Part shown: piece by piece, positions 42,725 through 51,606 of the stretch
Layout: every line of letters starts with the position of its first letter
Position numbering within the stretch: the first letter of the stretch is position 1
Assembly (NCBI RefSeq): GCF_900046475.1
Contig: NZ_FCOU01000008.1
Span: 1 to 64,000, forward strand
Length of the DNA: 64,000 bases
Origin: Collinsella ihumii
Lineage (GTDB): Bacteria > Actinomycetota > Coriobacteriia > Coriobacteriales > Coriobacteriaceae
Reading direction: 5' to 3'
Notes under the pieces: model-generated
Told to the model about the DNA's origin: nothing
Seen by the model: the letters and a program-made list of their open reading frames with translations, nothing else
Database searches by the model: none
Made by a program: the position numbers and the translations under genes

Positions 42725-43087
42725 GAGGCACCCCTTGCTTCTCATGTCGCATAGGCACGCCTACGGCCACGACCTGGGGCCCTTGCGACAAACGGATATT
42801 CATCCTCTCTTGGACGATGTGCAACGTGCTCAAAGGCAGCGATTCCACGGTCCGCAAGATATGTAAAGCCGGTTGCCCGTCTATCGCAGCACTCGAACGC
42901 GCTGCAGGTATGGCAGGAAAACCAGCTCACAAGATATTATGCAGCAGCGGTAGCAGGCCCGCTTTGCTCGAAAACGAATGAGGGGTGAGGAGAAAACCAA
43001 TGTATTACGTACTGTCGTTCACACTCAAAACCGCCACTTCCATGCGCCGAAGCCGCGCGCGATTGCGGCCGCGCCTCCTCGGCGCAT
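42725..43087 (-). promoter_or_regulatory. Leader region of the polysaccharide operon
   Basis: About 360 bases between the ackA terminator and the antiterminator gene. A small hairpin GCAGC...GCTGC lies near 42890-42910 and a GGCCCCA/TGGCC stem near 42766-42784 on the minus strand; either could be part of a recruitment element for the NusG paralog. I found no ops element in the right orientation. No coding sequence is supported. Confidence 0.4.
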
Positions 43088-43122
43088 AAAAAACGAGCCC
43101 CTGCGTCATCGCAGAGGCTCGT
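43088..43122 (-). terminator. Terminator of ackA
   Basis: ACGAGCC (43093-43099) pairs with GGCTCGT (43116-43122), extended by CTGCG/CGCAG inside. On the minus strand it is followed by TTTTTT. 28 bases past the ackA stop. Confidence 0.88.
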
Positions 43123-43150
43123 ACGGTGAGCTTCAGATGCGGGCTGTACC

Positions 43151-44320
43151 CTACTTGCCCAGCAGCTCCTCGACGTCGAGGGCGATCATGAGCTCCTCGT
43201 TGGTGGGAACCACGAGGACGGTGATCGCGGAGTCCGGCGTGGAGATGACACGCGGCTCGTCGGAGCGGATCTTGTTGAGCTCGGGGTCGATCTCGACGCC
43301 CATCCACTTGAGGCGCTCGGCGACGCCGGCACGCATGGTGACGGAGTTCTCGCCGATGCCCGCGGTGAAGGCCATGGTGTCGACGCCCTCCATGGACGCG
43401 GCCATCTCGGCGAACAGCTGGGAGGTGCGATAGTAGAACATGTCCATGGCCATCTGGCAGTTGGCGTCGCCGCTGTTGGCACCCTCCTCGATGTCACGGG
43501 AGTCGGAGGACTTGGCGGAGACGGCCAGCAGACCGGACTGCTTGTTCATCATGGTGTCGATGTCGTCGATGCTCATGCCGGCGACGCGGTTGAGGTAGAA
43601 GACGGTGGCCGGGTCGACGGTGCCGCAGCGGGTGCCCATGATCAGGCCGTCGAGCGGGGTGAGGCCCATGGTGGTGTCCATGCACTTGCCGTCCTCGATG
43701 GCGCAGAGGCTGGCGCCGGAACCCAGGTGGCAGGAGACGAGCTTGTGGGTCTTGTCGCCCATCATCTCGTGCACGGTGCGCCAGATGAAGCGGTGGCTCG
43801 TGCCGTGGGCGCCGTACTTGCGCACGTGGTACTTGTCGACGACGTCACGCGGAATGGCGTAGCGCCAGGCCTTCTCGGGCATGTTGTAGTGGAACGCGGT
43901 ATCCGGGACGATGACGTTGCCCAGCTCGGGGAACATCTCGCGGCAGATCTCGATGACGTCGGCCTCGGCATAGTTGTGCAGCGGCGCGAGGGGCGCGACC
44001 TCGCGGACCCAGCCGAGCGTCTCGTCGGTCACGACGGCAGACTCGGGGAAATACCAACCACCCTGAACGACGCGGTGGCCGATGCCCTCGATGGGAGCGT
44101 CGACGGTCTTCAGGATGTCGAACACGTGCTTGATAGCGGTGCGGTGATCGGGCAGCTCGACCTCGAGCTTGTCCTTCACGCCGTTCTCCTCATGACCGAT
44201 GAAGGAACCGTCGATGCCGATACGCTCGCAGTTACCCTTGGCGAAAACCTCGCGCGTATCGGTGTTGAGCAGCTGGTACTTAAGGCTCGAGCTGCCTGCG
44301 TTGACAACGAGAACGTTCAT
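43151..44320 (-). CDS. ackA: Acetate kinase
   Basis: 389 aa. Converts acetyl-phosphate and ADP to acetate and ATP, the ATP-yielding step of acetate fermentation. Motifs: NVLVVNAGSSSLKYQL at the start, RKYGAHGTSHRF, KLVSCHLGSGASLCA, DTTMGLTPLDGL and MAFTAGIGENS. Monocistronic with its own terminator. Separated from pta, its partner, by the RiPP and polysaccharide region. Confidence 0.97.
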   Translation of the reverse strand: MNVLVVNAGSSSLKYQLLNTDTREVFAKGNCERIGIDGSFIGHEENGVKDKLEVELPDHRTAIKHVFDILKTVDAPIEGIGHRVVQGGWYFPESAVVTDETLGWVREVAPLAPLHNYAEADVIEICREMFPELGNVIVPDTAFHYNMPEKAWRYAIPRDVVDKYHVRKYGAHGTSHRFIWRTVHEMMGDKTHKLVSCHLGSGASLCAIEDGKCMDTTMGLTPLDGLIMGTRCGTVDPATVFYLNRVAGMSIDDIDTMMNKQSGLLAVSAKSSDSRDIEEGANSGDANCQMAMDMFYYRTSQLFAEMAASMEGVDTMAFTAGIGENSVTMRAGVAERLKWMGVEIDPELNKIRSDEPRVISTPDSAITVLVVPTNEELMIALDVEELLGK

Positions 44321-44503
44321 GGATCTCCCATCTCATCAATTCTGTTCCGCCATACATCCGACGGATAACACAACACCTTTTATCATACGCCCATTTGGGG
44401 CTTTGCGTCCAAAAAGAACCACGCCCGGGACAATTTGATTACCGAAACCGCGCTTCCCCCTTACCGAATGGTACAGAGCGCAGCACACGGTGCGCAGCGA
44501 GAG

Positions 44504-44839
44504 CTACAGCAGGTTCTCGCCCAGATCTTTGCCGCCCAGCACGTGCATGTGGAAGTGCATGACGGTCTGACCTGCCGCAGCGCCCGTGTTCGCGATGACG
44601 CGGAAGCCGTCGTCGAGGCCCTTCGCCTTCGCGACCTCCTGGATGGCATGCGTCATGGCCGCAAGCGTCTCGGCGGGAACGCCGTCGACGATGTTGGCGT
44701 AGTGCTGCTTGGGGATGACGAGCGTGTGCACCGGGGCCTGGGGATTCAGGTCATCGAACGCCATGACCAGGTCGTCCTCGTACACGACGGTCGAGGGGAC
44801 CTCGTGCGCCGCGATCTTGCAGAAGATGCAATCGTCCAT
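44504..44839 (-). CDS. HIT-family nucleotide hydrolase
   Basis: 111 aa from the ATG at 44839 (AAAGGACGA upstream). CIFCKIAAHEVPSTVVYED, VHTLVIPKQHY and the histidine triad GQTVMHFHMHVLGG identify an Hint-like HIT protein, a purine nucleoside phosphoramidase/AMP-lysine hydrolase. Slightly short at the C-terminus relative to Hint but the triad is complete. Confidence 0.93.
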   Translation of the reverse strand: MDDCIFCKIAAHEVPSTVVYEDDLVMAFDDLNPQAPVHTLVIPKQHYANIVDGVPAETLAAMTHAIQEVAKAKGLDDGFRVIANTGAAAGQTVMHFHMHVLGGKDLGENLL

Positions 44840-44883
44840 GATTCGTCCTTTCTGTCGAATGACGGCTCCATTGTATAAGAGCA

Positions 44884-44920
44884 GATGGGTTGAAACGAAC
44901 CCGTCCCCAACCAACCCATC
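44884..44920. repeat. Palindromic intergenic repeat, family G (copy 2)
   Basis: GATGGGTTG...CAACCCATC with GAACCCGTCCCCAACC inside; same family as 2901-2936 and 57846-57914. Lies between the HIT and xseB genes and may act as a hairpin terminator for neither or both. Confidence 0.75.
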
Positions 44921-44930
44921 TAGGGTTTCC

Positions 44931-45200
44931 CTAGAAACTCAGGCGATCGGAGGTGTCCGCCGCCTCGCCCGCCACGAGCTTATCCGTACCGTCGACATCC
45001 TTGAGCAGCACGCTCACCTTCTGCTCGGCGTCCTCCAGACGCGCGCGCAGGCTGCGGAGCAGCTCGACGCCGCGCGTATAGCTCTCGAGCGACTCCTCGA
45101 GCTCCATATCGCCGGACTCGAGGTTGCGGATGATGAGCTCGAGCTCCGTGGAAGCCTCCTTGTAGGTCAGCTCGTCGACGTTCTTCTTGCTGGTTGCCAT
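44931..45200 (-). CDS. xseB: Exodeoxyribonuclease VII small subunit
   Basis: 89 aa from the ATG at 45200, with GGAGATAG upstream. LTYKEASTELELIIRNLESGDMELEESLESYTRGVELLR is the XseB signature, a helical hairpin that binds several copies per XseA. Two bases separate it from the xseA stop, so the pair is one operon. Confidence 0.93.
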   Translation of the reverse strand: MATSKKNVDELTYKEASTELELIIRNLESGDMELEESLESYTRGVELLRSLRARLEDAEQKVSVLLKDVDGTDKLVAGEAADTSDRLSF

Positions 45201-45202
45201 AT

Positions 45203-46754
45203 CTATCTCCAATCTCGGGTCGCGCACGGGCGCGCGTCCCCGTTGTCCTTTTCCACCGAAAGGGCGCGAGCGCGCACATCTCCATCAGCGAGCCTGATGC
45301 GCAGCTCGTCATCGGGCTTGACGTCGGCGGCGCTCGTCACCACCCCGGACGGGCCGTAGGCGATGGAGTATCCGCGGGCGAGGACCTTGAGCGGCGAGAG
45401 CGCGTCGAGCGAAGCCGCCCGGGCCCCCAGCTGTCTCTTCTCCACACCTAGATGTGTATAAGAGGCCGCTCCCGTCGTCCTCCCCCCCGCCGTCTTCATC
45501 CCCCACATGCCGCCGCCACCTCCTCCCCCGCCCCCCCCACCACCACTCCGCCACCCCACCCACTTCCTCACCGTCCTCTACGGATAGCACCCACTCCACC
45601 ACACCCACCGCCGCACCGCCTCACGCGCCTCCACGCTCCACCCCACCTCGCGCCGCAGCGCCGCCCAGGCGGTCTGCGCTCTGCTCGAGGTCCGCGAGGC
45701 GACGGTCGACCATCCATGCCGGATCGCGCAGGCACGGCCGTGCGGCCGCCGCATCGAGCGCCATGGCGAGCCGGCTCATGTAGCCTCCGAATGCGCGGTC
45801 GGCGCGCTCGCGGAGCGCGGCGACATCGGAGGACGCGGCACGCACCGTGCCCGTGAGCGCCGTCACCATACGACGTTCACGCGCATCAAGCACATCGACC
45901 AGGTCGCTCATGGCAGGCGCCACCGACTCCGCCGCCGCTGTGGGCGTCGAGCAGCGCCGATCGCTCACCATGTCGCAGATCGACGTGTCGGGCTCGTGTC
46001 CGATACCGGTCACCACGGGCACCGGGCAGGATGCCACGGCGCGGGCGAGCGCCTCGTCGTTGAAGGTCATGAGATCCTCGAACGAACCGCCGCCGCGCAC
46101 GAGCAGGATGCAGTCGGGCGCGGGATCTATGGCCGCCGCGCGCGCAAGCCCCTCGATGAGCTCGGCGGGTGCCCCGTCGCCCTGCACCTTCGCGCCGACG
46201 CAGATGAGCTCCACGAGCGGGTTGCGGCGGCGCAGCGTGCGCTTCACGTCGTCGATAACCGCGCCCGACAGCGAGGTGACCACCGCCACACGCGTGCAGA
46301 ACACGGGGATGCGGAGCTTGCGGGCGTCGTCGCACAGGCCCTCGAGCCGCAGCTTCTCGGCAAGCGCCGCGACCTGCTGGCGCAGCAGCCCCTCCCCTGC
46401 CAACGTGAACGACTTGGCCACGAAGCTCATGCGGCCGGTCGCCTTGTACAGGTTGAAGTTGCCCGTGAACTGGACCTGCATACCGTCGCGCAGCTCGAAG
46501 CTCCGCTTGGCGTACGATCCGCGCCAGATGATGCAATCGACCGCGCAGGCATCGTCTTTGATCTGGAAATAGCAATGGCCGCTGCGGGCGTTCGGGCCGC
46601 GGAACCCCGTGACCTCGCCGATGACCGTGAGCAGCGGAAGCGCGTCGAGCGCCGATGCCGCCATCTCCACCGCCTGCGAGACGGACAGCGCCTCGTCGCC
46701 CTCGGACGCGCCCTGGGCGCGCGGGGCGGTGCCCGTTAGATTCCATCCCGGCAT
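45203..46754 (-). CDS. xseA: Exodeoxyribonuclease VII large subunit, broken by an assembly artefact
   Basis: The 5' part runs from 46754 (GGGGGA ribosome site) to about 45660: an OB-fold (LLTVIGEVTGFRGPNARSGHCYFQIKD) and the catalytic region with TSLSGAVIDDV, CILLVRGGGSFEDLM and TGIGHEPD. The 3' part, 45203-45430, ends with SLDALSPLKVLARGYSIAYGP, the usual XseA C-terminal motif. Between them lie an adapter junction (45431-45468) and about 180 bases of C-rich sequence that does not fit the protein. I expect the genomic gene to be intact. ExoVII degrades single-stranded DNA. Confidence 0.88.
45431..45468. other. Degraded Nextera mate-pair junction adapter inside xseA
   Basis: CTGTCTCTTcTccACAcCT (45431-45449) then AGATGTGTATAAGAGgCcg (45450-45468): the same inverted mosaic ends as at 3462 with several mismatches. 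Assembly artefact. Confidence 0.85.
45469..45655. other. Low-complexity, probably spurious sequence in xseA
   Basis: Strongly C-rich on the plus strand (many CCCCCC and CCACC runs). Its last part, about 45606-45648, matches 50150-50190 at roughly 95 percent (CCGCACCGC.TCACGCGCCTCC core), a region upstream of the ECF transporter. Likely low-quality or chimeric read sequence rather than genome. Confidence 0.65.
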
Positions 46755-46835
46755 GGTTCCCCCTTTCATCTGATCGATGGGTCCGCTCAACGATACCGCG
46801 TCGCGCGGACATGCTCCCCGCTCGACGCGCGCACG

Positions 46836-47555
46836 CTACTCGGAATCGTTATTCGTGCGTCCGAGCAGGTAGAGCAGCTGCAGGATGGAGGTGAGCGCCG
46901 CCGCGACGTACGTGAGGGCCGCCGCGGTCAGGACCTTGCGCGCCCCGCGAACGTTGATTTCGCTCATGCCCGATTCGCGGATATAGGCCACGGCCCTGCG
47001 GCTCGCGTCGATCTCGACGGGCAGCGTCACCACCTGGAACAGGACCGAGAAGGCGAACAGGATGATGGCGAGCGTGGTCAGGCCCGCGATGTTCATGGCG
47101 ACGCCCGCGATGAACACGATCATCCACATGCTCTGCGAGAAGTTGACCACCGGCACGAGGGCAGTGCGCACGCGCATCATGAGAAAACCGCGCTCCCGCT
47201 GCACGGCGTGGCCCGCCTCATGGCAGGCGACGGCGACGCTCGCCACCGAACCGCCCGACAGGTTATCGTTCGAGAGGTAGAGGTTGTTGTCGCGCGGATC
47301 GTAATGGTCGGTGAGATGGCCGGCGACGCGCCTGATCCCCACCGTCGAGCAGCCGCTCTCATCGAGCATGCGGCGCGCGACGTCGGCACCGGACTCGCCG
47401 TCGCTTCTCACCTTGGACCATGTCCGGTACGTGCTGTTGATGTAGCTCTGCGTGGCAAGTCCGAGCACGAGCGAGACCACCACGAGCACCAGGTAGGACG
47501 GGTCGATTCCAAAGCCGTACCCGAATCCATAGCCCATATACGGCATATTGAGCAC
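46836..47555 (-). CDS. Membrane zinc metallopeptidase, YugP-like
   Basis: 239 aa. An N-terminal helix (LVLVVVSLVLGLATQSYI), the zinc site VACHEAGHAVQRE (HExxH) around residue 114, and further helices (MWMIVFIAGVAMNIAGLTTLAIILFAF, TAAALTYVAAALTSILQLLYLLG). LPVEIDASRRA and the overall size match the YugP/DUF2227-type Zn-dependent membrane peptidases. Substrate unknown. Lies 81 bases upstream of xseA on the same strand. Confidence 0.85.
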   Translation of the reverse strand: MLNMPYMGYGFGYGFGIDPSYLVLVVVSLVLGLATQSYINSTYRTWSKVRSDGESGADVARRMLDESGCSTVGIRRVAGHLTDHYDPRDNNLYLSNDNLSGGSVASVAVACHEAGHAVQRERGFLMMRVRTALVPVVNFSQSMWMIVFIAGVAMNIAGLTTLAIILFAFSVLFQVVTLPVEIDASRRAVAYIRESGMSEINVRGARKVLTAAALTYVAAALTSILQLLYLLGRTNNDSE

Positions 47556-47667
47556 CTTTCATAGAGCGTTTCCTTGCACCCGTTGTACCCAAACGACGCG
47601 CCCGTCGGGACCGGCGTTGAAAAAAAAGGCACGGTTCGGCAGGGCGCCGGGCGCCTCATACCGGGGT

Positions 47668-47695
47668 GGGCGAACACGGCCCCGTCCCAAAACGA
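47668..47695. repeat. Short intergenic repeat, family H (copy 2)
   Basis: GGGCGAACACGGCCCCGTCC then CAAAACG, as at 10990. Located 7 bases past the rnd stop codon. Confidence 0.6.
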
Positions 47696-47701
47696 GCTGG
47701 C

Positions 47702-48835
47702 TTAGAGGATCTCGACGGCGCCGTCTTTCACGGTGAGGCCGATGTTGCCGGCGAGCAGGTCGTCGAGCAGCGATCCCACGAGCTCGAAGCGCCATCCCTC
47801 GCGCAGGCGGCTGCGCGCGGGCTGTTCGATGTAGTCGAGCAGCTCGTCGCGGCTCGCGATGAACGCGGTGGCGACGCCCGAACGGTCGGACACGAGGCGC
47901 AGCAGCGCGTAGAGCAGGTCGCATACGCTCTCGGCTTCGGGGCTCGGCGCGTGCCGCGCATGACCGGGCGTCGGCATGTTGGCGACCGGGCATCGGGCCC
48001 CGTTGGCGATCGCGGTGAGCGCCGCCTCGACATCGCGGTCGCTCAGCTGCTCGGTCCCGCGCACGCGACGGAAATCGCCCGCGTCGCGCGGGGCGCGCTT
48101 GACGAGCGCCACGAGCACCTCGTCCGAGATGATCCACTTGCGCGGCACGTCGTTTTGGATCGCGCGCCGCTCGCGCCAGGCGGCGAGCTCGCGCGCGATC
48201 GCCAGCTGGCGCCGCGTGCACGCGTTGATGCGCTTGACGCGCTTGTAGGCCTGACGGGGCTCGACGACGTAGTGCGCGGCGTTTTTCAGCGGTCGCATCT
48301 CGTCTTCGACCCAGCCCATGCGGCCGAGCTTGGAAAGCCGCTGCTCGATGACGGCGTACGCCTCGATGAGATAGCGGACGTCATCGAGGGCGTACTCGAT
48401 CTGGCGCTCGGTCAGAGGACGGCACGACCAGTCGGTCAAAGACTCGCTTTTGGGCAGCGTGACGCCGCAGAACGCGTGCACGAGCCCGTTGTAGGAGATC
48501 TGCACGCGCTCCCCCAGAAACGCCGCCGCGATCTGCGTATCGAAGATCGGCGTCGGCAGCACGCCCAGCGTATGGTAGAGCACCTCCATGTCCTGCGAGC
48601 ACGCGTGGAAGACCTTGACGGTCTCGGGACGCACCAGCAGGTCGGATAGCGGCGAGAGGTCCTCGATCGCCATCGGATCGATGACCGCGCACTCGTCGTG
48701 CGTCGCGACCTGCACGAGGCACAGCTTCGCATGGTAGGTCTTCTCGCGCAAAAACTCGGTATCGATGGCGACGGCGGGAACCTCCCCCGCGCGTCGGCAG
48801 AACGAATCCAGCTCCTCGTATGTGGAGATATACAT
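47702..48835 (-). CDS. rnd: Ribonuclease D
   Basis: 377 aa. DEDD exonuclease domain: VAIDTEFLREKTYHAKLCLVQ (D and E), KVFHACSQDMEVLYHTLG, FDTQIAAAFLG and YALDDVRYLIEAY (last D with the Y of DEDDy). An HRDC domain follows (TRRQLAIARELAAWRERRA). Acts in 3' trimming of tRNA and other stable RNAs. Divergent from the lipid kinase gene; about 90 bases between them hold both promoters. Confidence 0.93.
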   Translation of the reverse strand: MYISTYEELDSFCRRAGEVPAVAIDTEFLREKTYHAKLCLVQVATHDECAVIDPMAIEDLSPLSDLLVRPETVKVFHACSQDMEVLYHTLGVLPTPIFDTQIAAAFLGERVQISYNGLVHAFCGVTLPKSESLTDWSCRPLTERQIEYALDDVRYLIEAYAVIEQRLSKLGRMGWVEDEMRPLKNAAHYVVEPRQAYKRVKRINACTRRQLAIARELAAWRERRAIQNDVPRKWIISDEVLVALVKRAPRDAGDFRRVRGTEQLSDRDVEAALTAIANGARCPVANMPTPGHARHAPSPEAESVCDLLYALLRLVSDRSGVATAFIASRDELLDYIEQPARSRLREGWRFELVGSLLDDLLAGNIGLTVKDGAVEIL

Positions 48836-48925
48836 ACCTCACCCGTAGTTTGGCTCAACCTCCGCATGGAGGGTATAACGACATTCATCGACTACTATAC
48901 TCGGCTTCACAAGATCGGGAAACAC

Positions 48926-49855
48926 ATGCGCTGCCTCATCATCCATAACCCAGCATCCGGCCCCAGCTCCGACGAGATCTTCGCGTTTTCCCGCGCCCTC
49001 TCGAGGGCGGGCGACGAGATCTGCATGCGCTTCATCGGCGCGGGCATGGAGGCGAGCGACGCGACCGCCGACGCCACGTCGTTCGACCGCATCGTGGTCT
49101 CGGGCGGCGACGGCACCGTATCCAACGTGCTCGACTGCCTGCGCGGAACGCATATCCCGCTGCTGGTGTTCCCCTCGGGCACGGCGAACCTGTTCTTCAA
49201 CAACATCGGCAACGCGCCCGAGGCGGCCGCGCTCGCCGCCGCATGCCGGCGCGGGTGCACGGCGAGCGTCGACATGGGAGAGCTGTTCTGGAAAGACGAG
49301 GCGGGAGACATCCAGCGCCACGGCTTCATCATCATCGCCGGCTCGGGCTTCGACGCCGCGATCATGGAGAAGGCCGCGCCGAGCAAAAACGACATCGGCG
49401 AGATAGCCTATGCGTTCGCGGCGCTCGCCACGCCCGAACCGCAGGTCGCCCACTTCACCATCGAGCACGACGGCCAGATTGACGAGCTCGACGGCATCGG
49501 CTGCATGGTGGGCAACACCGCCGTCATCCAAAACGACATCAACCTGTTCCCCGACTGCCGCATGGACGACGGCCTCATCGACATCACGGTCATCGAGCCG
49601 GCGAAGACCGTCGAGCTGCTGCCGACGCTGCTCGCCGCGGCGCTCGACCCCGTGGGCAAGGGTCTCGGCAGGCCCCAGTTCAAGATGTTCCAGGCCAAGG
49701 AGGCGCGCATCACCTGCAAGCCATCGCTCGGTATGCAGTTCGACGGCGAGCTCATTCCCAACAACTCCGGCGTCTTCGGGGCGCGCGTGCTCCCCCGCTG
49801 CCTGGACATCATCATCGACGACTTCTCGAAACTCAACGCGCGAAACGCCGGGTGA
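48926..49855 (+). CDS. Diacylglycerol/lipid kinase-family protein (YegS/DgkB-like)
   Basis: 309 aa from the ATG at 48926. CLIIHNPASGPSSDEIF at the start, RIVVSGGDGTVSNVLDCL (the GGDGT nucleotide-binding motif, near residue 60), VFPSGTANLFFNNIG (GTxND-like) and HGFIIIAGSGFDA match the DAGK catalytic-domain family. It probably phosphorylates a membrane diacylglycerol or related lipid. The third family segment has GTANLF where many have GTANDF. Confidence 0.87.
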   Translation: MRCLIIHNPASGPSSDEIFAFSRALSRAGDEICMRFIGAGMEASDATADATSFDRIVVSGGDGTVSNVLDCLRGTHIPLLVFPSGTANLFFNNIGNAPEAAALAAACRRGCTASVDMGELFWKDEAGDIQRHGFIIIAGSGFDAAIMEKAAPSKNDIGEIAYAFAALATPEPQVAHFTIEHDGQIDELDGIGCMVGNTAVIQNDINLFPDCRMDDGLIDITVIEPAKTVELLPTLLAAALDPVGKGLGRPQFKMFQAKEARITCKPSLGMQFDGELIPNNSGVFGARVLPRCLDIIIDDFSKLNARNAG

Positions 49856-50004
49856 CGCCCGGAAAGACGCCGCCGAGCAGGCGCACCGTAACATCGCGGA
49901 AATAATCCCCTGACCGGCCTTCCTTGAGGCGCTCCACTGTGCTATAGTGCAGCGCAACACAAACTACCTCGTGATTTCCCGAGTTACCGAAAGGAGCCAC
50001 CAGA

Positions 50005-50073
50005 ATGAAGACCATGAACCTCGCTCTCAACAACTGGTGGTGGCGTGATGCGATGTCGGCTGGTCGACGGTGA
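50005..50073 (+). CDS. Tryptophan-type leader peptide
   Basis: 22 aa, MKTMNLALNNWWWRDAMSAG followed by RR and a stop, with an AAAGGAG ribosome site 9 bases upstream. Three consecutive Trp codons (50035-50043) are the signature of a trp attenuator leader. Ribosome stalling at these codons when charged tRNA-Trp is scarce should decide whether the downstream terminator forms. The genes controlled are an ECF transporter, not trp biosynthesis. Confidence 0.85.
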   Translation: MKTMNLALNNWWWRDAMSAGRR

Positions 50074-50137
50074 GTCCCTCACGCCTCCTTTGTATGTAGC
50101 GCGCAGAAGGCCTCCGGTTTGACCGGGGGCCTTTTTT
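50043..50137 (+). promoter_or_regulatory. Trp attenuator: competing hairpin and intrinsic terminator
   Basis: GGCGTGA at the last Trp codon (50043-50049) can pair with TCACGCC (50079-50085). The terminator is AAGGCCTCCGG (50107-50117) with CCGGGGGCCTT (50123-50133) followed by TTTTTT. This is the layout of ribosome-mediated attenuation. I could not identify the antiterminator pairing with certainty. Confidence 0.75.
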
Positions 50138-50214
50138 CGTTCGCGCCCGCGCCGCCGCACCGCATCACGCGCCTCCACGTTCCACCCCACCTCGCACAGA
50201 ACAGGATGATCACC

Positions 50215-50787
50215 ATGGCACAGTCCCCCAAGTCCTCCCAGGCCCGCTCCGTCAACACCACCGACCACGGCAAGCTCGACATCAAGGCCCTCGTTCTTCT
50301 CGCCGTCCTGCTCGCAGCCGGCTTCATCCTCAACATGACGCTCGGCAAGGCGATCGGCGCCATGTCCGCCGGCATGATCAACCCCGAGTTCATCATCTCG
50401 GCGTTCTGCATCACCATCCTCGTCGTGCGCCCCGGCGTGCTGCAGGCCCTCGTCATCGGTCTGGTCTCCGCCGCCGTCATCCAGCTCACCACGAGCCTCC
50501 CCGGCGCGGACTTCGTGGCCGAGGGCGTGGCCGCCATGCTCATGGCGCTCATCGTCAACGCGGGCATGAAGACCGGCGCCAAGGCGATCATCCCCACCGT
50601 GGGCACCTTCGTCACCACCTTCGTCTCGGGCTTCATCTTCATGCTCATCCGCATGGCCCTCATGCAGTTCGACATGAGCATCGCCGCCGCCATGCTGCCC
50701 GTCGTCGCCCTCACGGCCGTGTTCAACGCCATCCTCGTCGGCGCCCTGTACGTGCCCATCAAGAAGGCCCTGAAGCTCAACGACTAG
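50215..50787 (+). CDS. ECF transporter S component, predicted tryptophan-specific (copy 1)
   Basis: 190 aa from the ATG at 50215 (AGGA 8 bases upstream). Five to six hydrophobic helices, starting ALVLLAVLLAAGFILNMTLG with the AxxxA pattern that contacts EcfT in S components. It binds the substrate in the membrane. Substrate tryptophan is inferred from the WWW leader peptide and attenuator 78 bases before the gene. The second S component at 50986 shares LLAVLLAAG.ILNMTLG.A and VPI-type C-terminal segments, so they are duplicates. Confidence 0.78.
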   Translation: MAQSPKSSQARSVNTTDHGKLDIKALVLLAVLLAAGFILNMTLGKAIGAMSAGMINPEFIISAFCITILVVRPGVLQALVIGLVSAAVIQLTTSLPGADFVAEGVAAMLMALIVNAGMKTGAKAIIPTVGTFVTTFVSGFIFMLIRMALMQFDMSIAAAMLPVVALTAVFNAILVGALYVPIKKALKLND

Positions 50788-50823
50788 GACCGGCCGGCGC
50801 GCATCGCGCGTCCGACCCGGCGG

Positions 50824-50859
50824 CCGATCGCCCCGGGTGCTGCGGCACCCGGGCATCGG
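50824..50859. other. Intercistronic hairpin between the two S components
   Basis: CCGATcgCCCCGGGTGC pairs with GCACCCGGGcATCGG around TGCG. There is no T-run, so it may set relative expression of the two genes by attenuation or mRNA processing. Confidence 0.5.
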
Positions 50860-50985
50860 AAGAAGCATCAGCTCGAACATCAATCAATCGCACCACACGC
50901 TCGCGAACGCGGAACGTGAACGACTCGCACGTCTTCCGGCTCGCTCCCTGACGCATACCCATTTCCCTTGAGAAAGGATTCCATC

Positions 50986-51519
50986 ATGACCCAGCGCACC
51001 GTCACCGCTCGCTCCGGCGCCCTCGACATCTCCGCCCTCATCCTGCTCGCCGTGCTGCTCGCGGCAGGCCTCATCCTCAACATGACCCTCGGCAACGCGC
51101 TCGCCATGACCGGCATCAAGCCCCAGTTCATCATCGCCGCCTACGCGCTGGCGATCCTGCTCACGCGCGGCGGGTTCGCGCAGGCCGCCGTCTTCGGCCT
51201 CATCTCCGCCGCCGTCATCCAGATCAACACGTCCATTCCCGGCCTCAACTTCGCGACCGAGGTCGCCGGCGCCCTCACCATGGCGGCGCTCGTGCGCAGC
51301 GACATCCGCATCGCCGGGCGCTCCGTCACGCCGCTGGTCGCCGCCTTCGCGGCCACCCTCGTCAGCGGCGCGCTGTTCGCGGTGGCGGGCACCGTGCTTT
51401 CGGGCTTCGCCATCGAGGCCGCCCTCGTCAAGGTGCCGATCGTCGCGGGCACCGCGGTCTTCAACGCCATCGTGGTCCAGGCGCTGTATCTGCCCCTGCG
51501 CGCGGCCCGCAGGCAGTAA
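50986..51519 (+). CDS. ECF transporter S component (copy 2)
   Basis: 177 aa from the ATG at 50986, with GAAAGGA upstream. ALILLAVLLAAGLILNMTLG near residue 20 mirrors copy 1, followed by IKPQFIIAAYALAILL and several more helices, ending LVKVPIVAGTAVFNAIVVQALYLPL. Substrate may be tryptophan or a related indole; the two copies may have diverged in specificity. Followed 87 bases later by the ATPase gene. Confidence 0.75.
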   Translation: MTQRTVTARSGALDISALILLAVLLAAGLILNMTLGNALAMTGIKPQFIIAAYALAILLTRGGFAQAAVFGLISAAVIQINTSIPGLNFATEVAGALTMAALVRSDIRIAGRSVTPLVAAFAATLVSGALFAVAGTVLSGFAIEAALVKVPIVAGTAVFNAIVVQALYLPLRAARRQ

Positions 51520-51606
51520 CACTCGGGTATGATGGAGCGGGCGCCCCGTGCGCCCGCGTTTCCACGCGCCGCGCCGGCAGGCGCACATATCGACGGAAAG
51601 GCACTC

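Noticed and set aside
42725-43087. RfaH-type ops element in the polysaccharide leader
   Set aside because: A GCGGTAGC string occurs near 42946 but on the strand opposite to transcription of the operon.
45469-45600. Genuine Gly/Pro-rich insertion in XseA
   Set aside because: No XseA family member has such a segment; the run borders an adapter and is C-rich in the way of poor-quality reads.
49960-50140. T-box riboswitch upstream of the ECF genes
   Set aside because: No T-box consensus or specifier loop is visible; the WWW leader peptide with a ribosome site explains the terminator better.
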